A stretch of DNA of 11,157 nucleotides from Paludibacter sp. (GTDB lineage Bacteria > Bacteroidota > Bacteroidia > Bacteroidales > Paludibacteraceae), in assembly GCA_028705705.1 (NCBI GenBank), contig JAQWCZ010000046.1, forward strand, positions 1-11,157, given 5' to 3'. The notes under the pieces are model-generated. The model searched no databases, was not told the origin of the DNA, and saw nothing but the letters and a program-made list of their open reading frames with translations. Below are positions 6,169 to 11,157 of this stretch, in pieces (position 1 is the stretch's first letter; each line of letters opens with the position of its first letter). The translations under genes were made by a program, and so were the position numbers.

Positions 6169-7011
6169 ATGGAACATGTACGCAAACCGGAATGGTTACG
6201 CAATAAATTATACAGTGAAGCAAAATATGCCAATGTACACGGACTTATCAAGGAAAAGGGATTAAACACCATTTGCACCAGCGGTCGCTGTCCGAATCAA
6301 AGCGAATGCTGGAGCAGGGGCACTGCTACCCTGATGATCCTGGGAGATATTTGTACACGCGCCTGCAAATTTTGCAACACAATTACCGGACGCCCGCTTC
6401 CACCCGACCCTGCTGAACCTCAGAAAGTGGCCGACACAATCAAGCAATTAAACCTGAGGCATACGGTCATAACTTCAGTTGACCGTGATGACCTGCCGGA
6501 TGCTGGCGCCGGTTTCTGGGCTGAAACCATCCGGGCAATCAAAACAACCAACCCAGGCACTACATTAGAAGTGCTGATTCCAGATTTCAGTGGCAATACT
6601 GAATTAATTGACCTGATTATTGCAGAAAAGCCTAATGTAATTTCGCATAATTTGGAAACAGTCAGACGGCTCACTCCCCAGATTCGTACCAAAGCAAAAT
6701 ACGACACAAGCCTGAAAGTAATTGAACACATTGCATCAAGGGGTTTCAGAGCTAAAACAGGCATCATGCTTGGACTGGGCGAAACGGAAGAAGAAATTCT
6801 TGAACTGATGGATGATGCCCTGGCTCATAACTGTTCTATTCTTACCATTGGTCAGTACATGCAACCTTCGCGGAAACACGCACCTGTTTCGGCCTATATT
6901 CATCCGGATAAATTCAAAGAATACAAGGAGATTGCATTGGAAAAAGGGTTTAAGATGGTTGAAAGTGGTCCGTTTGTGAGGTCATCTTATCATGCGGAGA
7001 AGCATGTGTAA
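6169..7011 (+). CDS. lipA: Lipoyl synthase LipA (radical SAM)
   Basis: LipA inserts two sulfur atoms into octanoyl groups attached to carrier proteins, forming the lipoyl cofactor of pyruvate and 2-oxoglutarate dehydrogenases and the glycine cleavage H protein. The protein has 280 residues, near the short end of the family. The auxiliary-cluster cysteines CTSGRCPNQSEC are C36, C41 and C47. The radical-SAM motif CTRACKFC gives C62, C66 and C69. The C-terminal RSSYHA (271-276) supplies the conserved serine that binds the auxiliary cluster. Other family landmarks are ITSVDRDDL (101-109) and GIMLGLGE (198-205). All cluster ligands are intact. The ATG follows the AraC-type gene by 3 bases, suggesting one transcript. 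It converges on the antitoxin gene with 15 bases between stops and no room for a terminator. No lipB is visible in the window. Confidence 0.97.
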   Translation: MEHVRKPEWLRNKLYSEAKYANVHGLIKEKGLNTICTSGRCPNQSECWSRGTATLMILGDICTRACKFCNTITGRPLPPDPAEPQKVADTIKQLNLRHTVITSVDRDDLPDAGAGFWAETIRAIKTTNPGTTLEVLIPDFSGNTELIDLIIAEKPNVISHNLETVRRLTPQIRTKAKYDTSLKVIEHIASRGFRAKTGIMLGLGETEEEILELMDDALAHNCSILTIGQYMQPSRKHAPVSAYIHPDKFKEYKEIALEKGFKMVESGPFVRSSYHAEKHV

Positions 7012-7026
7012 GGGATAATCCGGATT

Positions 7027-7338
7027 TCAAAATTCAATCGAGATATTTACTTTTCCACCTAATCCTTTTTCAACAATTTCAAATAACGTTTTCAGTGTAA
7101 TATTACTACCATCATTTTCAACCCTGGAAATGTATGACCTTTTTTTATCCAAAATTTTACCTAATTCTTCCTGAGTTAGCTTACGGGATTCTCTTGTTTT
7201 TCTCAAGAGCAAACCAATTTTAAAGGCTTCTGTTTCTCTTTCAAGATTATCACGTCTTGCTGTTCCTTTTTTTCCGTAAACCCTGTCTTTAATATCTGAC
7301 CAGGAGTTAATATCTTGTGTTTTTTCTTTTGTTTTCAT
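7027..7338 (-). CDS. higA: HigA-like antitoxin with XRE helix-turn-helix
   Basis: This 103-residue protein has a Cro/C1-type helix-turn-helix in its C-terminal half, with LTQEELGKILDKKRSYISRV at 54-73. The N-terminal 40 residues are charged. It lies 17 bases downstream of the RelE/HigB-like toxin gene on the same strand. Toxin-before-antitoxin order is typical of HigBA systems. It should neutralise the toxin by binding it and repress the shared promoter, where a perfect 16-bp palindrome is found. The stop is 15 bases from the convergent lipA stop. The assignment to HigA rather than another XRE antitoxin group is by gene order and toxin type. Confidence 0.85.
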   Translation of the reverse strand: MKTKEKTQDINSWSDIKDRVYGKKGTARRDNLERETEAFKIGLLLRKTRESRKLTQEELGKILDKKRSYISRVENDGSNITLKTLFEIVEKGLGGKVNISIEF

Positions 7339-7355
7339 ACGTTCAAAATTTTATT

Positions 7356-7703
7356 TCACTTTGATTCGAAATACTCTTTCATAAGCTTTGCAGCTTTATC
7401 AATCTCGCATCCTGGCGTTTTTTGTGTTTTTTTCCTGAAATCGCTTAATAGTATCACAAGCTTTCCTTCATCAAAGAAACAGAATACACGCCAAATATCA
7501 CTTCCCAATTGAATTCTGGCTTCGTAAAGACCATTTGTTCCGATAATTTGTTTTAAATAGTTCGACGGAATTCTTTCCAGGGTTTCTACCGCTTCTAATA
7601 TCTTATATATCTTATATATCTTATCTTGCACTTTCTGAGGTTGTTTTGATAAAAAATCCTCAAAATAGTGCTTATAAGCAATAATCTTCCGAATCTTCTC
7701 CAT
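7356..7703 (-). CDS. higB: HigB/RelE-superfamily toxin, phage Gp49-like
   Basis: This 115-residue protein resembles the phage-derived Gp49-like (HigB) branch of the RelE/ParE superfamily, whose characterised members are ribosome-dependent mRNA endonucleases. Recognisable stretches are GLYEARIQLGSDIWRVFCFF (58-77) and LLSDFRKKTQKTP (85-97). Basic residues R63, R72, R90, K91 and K92 are candidates for the RNA-cleaving site, so the toxin looks intact. It is the first gene of the pair, starting about 20 bases after a good -7 element. The segment KIYKIYKIL (28-36) is encoded by a 9-bp tandem repeat. Its position between lipA and prfC, both core genes, suggests that the pair was inserted. No terminal repeats mark the borders. 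Confidence 0.88.
   Translation of the reverse strand: MEKIRKIIAYKHYFEDFLSKQPQKVQDKIYKIYKILEAVETLERIPSNYLKQIIGTNGLYEARIQLGSDIWRVFCFFDEGKLVILLSDFRKKTQKTPGCEIDKAAKLMKEYFESK
7600..7624. repeat. 9-bp tandem repeat inside the toxin gene
   Basis: ATCTTATAT occurs in about 2.8 copies (7600-7608, 7609-7617, 7618-7624). The period is a multiple of three, so gain or loss of a unit would lengthen or shorten the toxin helix by three residues without breaking the frame. Confidence 0.85.
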
Positions 7704-7725
7704 AATTAAGTTTGGTTTTCAACTG

Positions 7726-7757
7726 CAAAGGTAACTTATAAGTTACGAAAAAACAAA
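7726..7757 (-). promoter_or_regulatory. Promoter of the higBA operon
   Basis: On the minus strand, TTTG (7757-7754) and TACCTTTG (7733-7726) are separated by 20 bases, a textbook Bacteroidota promoter. Transcription should start near 7719, about 15 bases before the toxin ATG. The spacer holds the palindrome described separately. Confidence 0.7.
7731..7746. promoter_or_regulatory. Perfect 16-bp palindrome, probable antitoxin operator
   Basis: GTAACTTATAAGTTAC is its own reverse complement. It occupies the -33/-7 spacer of the higBA promoter and overlaps the first bases of the -7 box. A dimeric XRE antitoxin bound here would block RNA polymerase, the usual autoregulation of HigA-type systems. 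Binding itself is inferred. Confidence 0.65.
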
Positions 7758-7777
7758 TTTTTTAAGGGGGTTTTTTA

Positions 7778-7806
7778 AGGCAATACATAAAATTGCCTGT
7801 TTTTTT
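7778..7806 (+). terminator. Plus-strand hairpin with T7, just upstream of the prfC -7 box
   Basis: AGGCAAT (7778-7784) pairs with ATTGCCT (7792-7798) around a 7-base loop, and a run of seven T follows (7800-7806). On the minus strand the stem is not followed by a T-run. The nearest plus-strand gene upstream is lipA, so this may be where lipA read-through (antisense to higBA) ends. It resembles the hairpin in front of the AraC-type gene. Confidence 0.55.
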
Positions 7807-7807
7807 G

Positions 7808-7815
7808 TAAATTTG
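7808..7815 (+). promoter_or_regulatory. Probable prfC -7 element
   Basis: TAAATTTG matches TAnnTTTG and starts one base after the T-run of the hairpin. It would give a start near 7822 and a leader of about 46 bases before the ATG at 7868. No TTG lies at canonical -33 spacing; the hairpin occupies that region. Confidence 0.5.
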
Positions 7816-7867
7816 CGCTCTTTTTGGAAAAACTTACGATCAAATTCACATATATCCCTCATCAACA

Positions 7868-9445
7868 ATGAGCTTACAATCAGAAATCAATCGTCGCAGA
7901 ACATTTGCCATCATATCTCACCCCGATGCGGGAAAAACAACGCTGACTGAAAAGTTATTGCTTTTCGGAGGCGCAATTCACGTTGCCGGTGCTGTTAAAT
8001 CGAATAAAATCAAGAAAACAGCGACATCAGACTGGATGGAAATTGAAAAGCAACGTGGCATTTCGGTTGCGACATCGGTGATGGGTTTCGAGTACAGGGA
8101 CTATAAAATCAACATCCTGGATACGCCCGGTCACCAGGACTTCGCAGAGGATACTTATCGCACGCTGACTGCCGTTGATTCAGTAATCATTGTGGTAGAT
8201 ACCGCCAAAGGGGTTGAAGCACAAACACGTAAGCTGATGGAAGTCTGTCGTATGCGAAAAACACCGGTGATGATTTTCGTAAACAAAATGGACCGTGAAG
8301 GAAAAGATCCGTTTGATTTATTGGACGAACTGGAAAAAGAACTGGGTATCCACGTACGCCCGCTAAGCTGGCCGATCAACCAGGGTTATTCCTTCAAGGG
8401 CGTGTACAATATATATAAGGACAATCTCGAACTTTTCACACCTAACAAACAAACCATAAGCGAATCGGTTCAGTTGGCTGATATTAACAGTGCAGAACTG
8501 AACAAACTCGTTGGAGATAAAGATGCGGAAAAACTGAGAGAGGACATGGAGCTTATCGAAGGAGTTTATTCTGCTTTTGATAAAGAAAAATACCTCGAAG
8601 GTGATTTGGCTCCTGTGTTTTTCGGATCTGCATTAAACACTTTTGGAGTTAAAGAACTTCTCGACTGTTTTGTGGAAATCGCTCCTTCTCCCCGTCCGGT
8701 TCACACCCTTGAAAGGGAAGTAATTCCTTATGAAGAAAACTTCTCCGGATTCATTTTCAAGATACATGCTAACATGGACCCTAACCACCGCAGTTGTATC
8801 GCTTTTGTAAAAATCTGCTCCGGTAAATTTGAAAGAAACGTGAATTACAAACACGTCCGTCATGGTAAATTGATGCGCTTTTCGGCACCAACTGCCTTCA
8901 TGGCGCAAAAGAAAGAAACGGTTGATGAGGCTTATGCCGGTGATATAGTAGGTTTGCCGGATACAGGCACATTTAAAATTGGCGACACGCTGACATCGGG
9001 TGAAAATCTGCATTTTAAAGGACTACCCAGCTTTTCCCCCGAGATGTTTAAATACATCGAGAATGCCGACCCAATGAAAACCAAGCAATTGGAAAAAGGC
9101 ATTAATCAGTTGATGGACGAAGGAGTTGCCCAGTTATTCGTGAATCAGTTTAACAACCGCAAGATTATCGGTACAGTCGGACAACTTCAGTTTGAGGTTA
9201 TCCAATACAGACTCCTCCATGAATACGGCGCACAATGCCGCTGGGAACCGATTAACTTGTACAAAGCCTGCTGGATAGAAAGCGACAACCTCACCGAACT
9301 CGAAAACTTCAAAAAACGCAAGGCACAATTCATGGCAATCGATAAGGAAGGACGCGATGTTTTTCTGGCTGATTCAAATTATGTATTGCAAATGGCGCAA
9401 AATGATTTTAAAAATATTAAGTTCCATTTTAGTTCAGAGTTTTGA
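7868..9445 (+). CDS. prfC: Peptide chain release factor 3 (RF3)
   Basis: RF3 is a translational GTPase that speeds removal of RF1/RF2 from the ribosome after peptide release. The protein has 525 residues, the usual length. The GTPase motifs are intact: G1 HPDAGKTT (18-25), the switch I region [12 protein letters not shown] (60-71), G3 DTPGHQDF (85-92) and G4 NKMD (139-142), with [15 protein letters not shown] in the expected G5 and following helix. Absence of an EF-G domain IV, together with the [10 protein letters not shown] and [14 protein letters not shown] stretches, separates RF3 from EF-G and TetM-type proteins. The ATG at 7868 gives [20 protein letters not shown], a normal RF3 start. 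It is a single-gene unit: higBA diverges upstream, and carAB downstream has its own promoter. No terminator is seen after its stop. Confidence 0.97.
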   Translation: MSLQSEINRRRTFAIISHPDAGKTTLTEKLLLFGGAIHVAGAVKSNKIKKTATSDWMEIEKQRGISVATSVMGFEYRDYKINILDTPGHQDFAEDTYRTLTAVDSVIIVVDTAKGVEAQTRKLMEVCRMRKTPVMIFVNKMDREGKDPFDLLDELEKELGIHVRPLSWPINQGYSFKGVYNIYKDNLELFTPNKQTISESVQLADINSAELNKLVGDKDAEKLREDMELIEGVYSAFDKEKYLEGDLAPVFFGSALNTFGVKELLDCFVEIAPSPRPVHTLEREVIPYEENFSGFIFKIHANMDPNHRSCIAFVKICSGKFERNVNYKHVRHGKLMRFSAPTAFMAQKKETVDEAYAGDIVGLPDTGTFKIGDTLTSGENLHFKGLPSFSPEMFKYIENADPMKTKQLEKGINQLMDEGVAQLFVNQFNNRKIIGTVGQLQFEVIQYRLLHEYGAQCRWEPINLYKACWIESDNLTELENFKKRKAQFMAIDKEGRDVFLADSNYVLQMAQNDFKNIKFHFSSEF

Positions 9446-9556
9446 TAAACGTCATCAAAATAGAGGCAAACAGCACAAAATGTAAACTTATTTACGGCAG
9501 ATTAATTACCAACTGTTTTTTATTCAAAATTTAACTATCATTTTGTCTTTATTTTA

Positions 9557-9586
9557 TTGCCACACCCAATCTTTTTTGTACTTTTG
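9557..9586 (+). promoter_or_regulatory. Probable carAB promoter
   Basis: TTG (9557-9559) and TACTTTTG (9579-9586) are 19 bases apart, a good Bacteroidota promoter. It should start RNA near 9593, about 32 bases before the ATG. No pyrimidine-responsive leader hairpin or PyrR-type anti-terminator is visible in this short leader. Confidence 0.6.
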
Positions 9587-9624
9587 CAGGAATTTGGGAC
9601 TTATAAAAACCCACTTAACAATTT

Positions 9625-11157
9625 ATGCAAATGCACAAACCTTTTCATCTTGTTTTAGAAGATGGAACCGTTTTTAAAGGAAAATCCTTTGGTTTCCAAA
9701 AACCGGTAGCCGGTGAAGTTGTTTTTAACACCGCCATGGTTGGCTATCCAGAGAGTTTAACCGACCCATCCTATGCGGGACAGCTCTTAACAATAACGTT
9801 CCCGCTGGTCGGCAATTACGGGGTTCCGGGTGATGTCATACAAAACCAACTATCCACATTTTATGAATCGGAAAAAATCCAGGTAACAGGCTTGATTATT
9901 TCCGATTTTTCTTTTCAATACAGTCACTGGAACGCCGCCAAAAGTCTGAGTGAATGGCTGATTGAAAATGAAGTGCCGGGAATATACGGGATTGATACCC
10001 GCGAACTGACCAAAATGGTACGTGAGAAAGGAACCATGAAAGGTAAATTAGTCTTTCCGGATGAAGAAGACATTGAGTTTATCAACCCTGATGATGAAAA
10101 CCAGGTGGCCAAGGTGAGTTGCACAGAAGTCATCACCTACGGAAACGGGAAGAATAAGGTGGTTATGGTTGACTGCGGCGTGAAACAAAATATCATTCGT
10201 TGCTTGCTGAAAAGAGACACAACGGTTATCCGCGTACCCTGGAATTATGATTTTAACCGGCTTGATTACGATGCCTTGTTTATATCGAACGGACCGGGTG
10301 ACCCTGCCTACTGCGATATAACGGTAAATAATATCCGTACAGCCATGCAAACCGACAAACCGATTTTTGGTATCTGCATGGGAAACCAATTGCTATCGAT
10401 TGCCGGCGGTGCAAAAACATATAAACTGAAATACGGTCACCGCTCCCATAACCAACCGGTTCAACTCTGCGGAACCCAACGGGCTTTCATCACTACCCAG
10501 AATCATGGGTTTGCGGTTGATAACAATACGCTGAGTGCCGACTGGGAACCCTTGTTCATCAACATGAACGACGGAACAAACGAAGGTATCCGGCACAAAA
10601 CCAAGCCCTGGTTCTCGGCACAATTCCACCCGGAAGCAGCTTCTGGTCCGACCGACACGGAATTTCTCTTCGACGTATTCATCAAAACACTTGCTGAAAA
10701 CAATAAATCCATTCCCCAACTCATTGAAGCGGAAATGGATGCACGATTGGTTCGTAAACAGGAATACCAGGGTGCTGAAAAAGGAACCATAAAAAAAGTA
10801 CTTGTACTGGGTTCGGGAGCCCTCAAAATCGGGGAAGCCGGAGAATTCGACTACTCGGGCTCGCAGGCGCTGAAAGCCCTCAAAGAAGAAGGTATTCAAA
10901 CAGTATTGATTAACCCGAACATCGCCACCGTACAAACATCAGAAGGCATTGCCGACAAAGTTTATTTCCTTCCTGTCACTCCTGATTTTGTCGAAAGGGT
11001 AATTGAAAAAGAAAAACCGGATGGCGTATTCTTATCGTTCGGAGGACAAACCGCACTGAACTGCGGGGTTGCGCTATACAAAGCCGGTATCTTCGAGAAA
11101 TACAACATCAAGGTGCTGGGAACTCCGGTTCAGTCTATCATCGACACCGAAGATAGA
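9625..11157 (+). CDS. carAB: Carbamoyl-phosphate synthase, small (CarA) and large (CarB) subunits fused in one frame; 3' end outside the window
   Basis: The enzyme makes carbamoyl phosphate from glutamine, bicarbonate and ATP for pyrimidine and arginine synthesis. From the ATG at 9625 the frame is open for all 511 codons to the window edge. Residues 1-150 are the CarA N-terminal domain. Residues 177-357 are the class I glutamine amidotransferase, with SNGPGDP, the nucleophile C251 in [10 protein letters not shown], and H335/E337 in QFHPEA, so the glutaminase should be active. A linker of about 32 residues (358-389) follows, without a stop. CarB then begins at about 390 with [20 protein letters not shown], then [10 protein letters not shown] and GGQTALNCG. 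Separate CarA and CarB genes are the normal bacterial arrangement; this order in one chain is that of eukaryotic CPS I and CPS II/CAD. A full protein of about 1450 residues is expected. In-frame stops lie just upstream of 9625; the ATG at 9631 is an alternative start. A sequencing error that removed a stop cannot be excluded. Confidence 0.9.
   Translation, partial: MQMHKPFHLVLEDGTVFKGKSFGFQKPVAGEVVFNTAMVGYPESLTDPSYAGQLLTITFPLVGNYGVPGDVIQNQLSTFYESEKIQVTGLIISDFSFQYSHWNAAKSLSEWLIENEVPGIYGIDTRELTKMVREKGTMKGKLVFPDEEDIEFINPDDENQVAKVSCTEVITYGNGKNKVVMVDCGVKQNIIRCLLKRDTTVIRVPWNYDFNRLDYDALFISNGPGDPAYCDITVNNIRTAMQTDKPIFGICMGNQLLSIAGGAKTYKLKYGHRSHNQPVQLCGTQRAFITTQNHGFAVDNNTLSADWEPLFINMNDGTNEGIRHKTKPWFSAQFHPEAASGPTDTEFLFDVFIKTLAENNKSIPQLIEAEMDARLVRKQEYQGAEKGTIKKVLVLGSGALKIGEAGEFDYSGSQALKALKEEGIQTVLINPNIATVQTSEGIADKVYFLPVTPDFVERVIEKEKPDGVFLSFGGQTALNCGVALYKAGIFEKYNIKVLGTPVQSIIDTEDR

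Noticed and set aside
7027..7703. A larger defence or mobile island around the toxin-antitoxin pair
   Set aside because: Only the two genes are present, directly between core genes lipA and prfC, with no integrase, transposase, attachment repeats or further accessory genes.
7758..7780. Direct repeat TTTTTTAAGG at 13-base period, as a possible second operator or insertion-site duplication
   Set aside because: It is short and mostly T-run. No insertion-sequence ends or matching flank elsewhere, so chance in AT-rich DNA is sufficient.
8633..9013. Minus-strand open frame of 126 codons opposite prfC
   Set aside because: It lies wholly within the well-supported prfC coding sequence and has no recognisable domain or promoter.
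10375..10386. CMGN in place of the more usual CLGH next to the CarA nucleophile, as a sign of a dead glutaminase
   Set aside because: The catalytic Cys and the His/Glu of QFHPEA are all present. The change is next to the active site, and I recall Asn at this position as common in this phylum.
10048..10935. Minus-strand open frames opposite carAB, up to 180 codons
   Set aside because: The plus strand here encodes clear CarA/CarB motifs. The antisense frames overlap one another, have no family features and are shadows of biased codon use.

Overview
The window reads as chromosomal DNA of a member of the Bacteroidota, most likely an environmental Bacteroidales/Marinilabiliales-type organism. Four things suggest this. 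Most upstream regions carry the Bacteroidota -7 element TAnnTTTG, often with TTG/TTTG about 18-20 bases upstream. Start codons are preceded by A-rich leaders rather than Shine-Dalgarno sequences. Rho has a long charged insertion after its N-terminal domain. DnaB, CarB and the 7TM-AraC protein have the character usual in this phylum. The content is mainly housekeeping, with one small accessory island (a toxin-antitoxin pair).

Layout: the 5' part of rho runs leftward off the window (1-621). It diverges, through overlapping promoters, from a nucleoside:H+ symporter gene (nupG, 916-2160). A block of three short tandem-repeat arrays (2160-2256) separates nupG from the convergent dnaB (2263-3813, minus). 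ispE (3876-4703, minus) lies upstream of dnaB. The 313-base gap at 4704-5016 has no protein gene but holds a strong minus-strand intrinsic terminator, a candidate small RNA or leader ending at it, and a long A/T-flanked hairpin. Next come a membrane-bound AraC-type regulator (5017-6165) and, 3 bases later, lipA (6169-7011). A higBA-type toxin-antitoxin operon (7027-7703, minus) converges on lipA and has a perfect 16-bp palindrome in its promoter. prfC (7868-9445) follows, and the window ends inside a gene opening at 9625 that encodes a CarA (glutaminase) domain fused in frame to CarB.

The genes serve separate core functions: transcription termination (Rho), replication fork unwinding (DnaB), isoprenoid precursor synthesis (IspE), lipoate synthesis (LipA), release-factor recycling (PrfC), carbamoyl phosphate synthesis (CarAB) and nucleoside uptake (NupG). 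No phage, insertion sequence, rRNA, tRNA or CRISPR array is visible. The points most worth a second look are the CAD-like CarA-CarB fusion, the terminator-bounded minus-strand unit at 4783-4917, the hairpin-T7-promoter arrangement found upstream of both the AraC gene and prfC, and the composite repeat block at 2160-2256.
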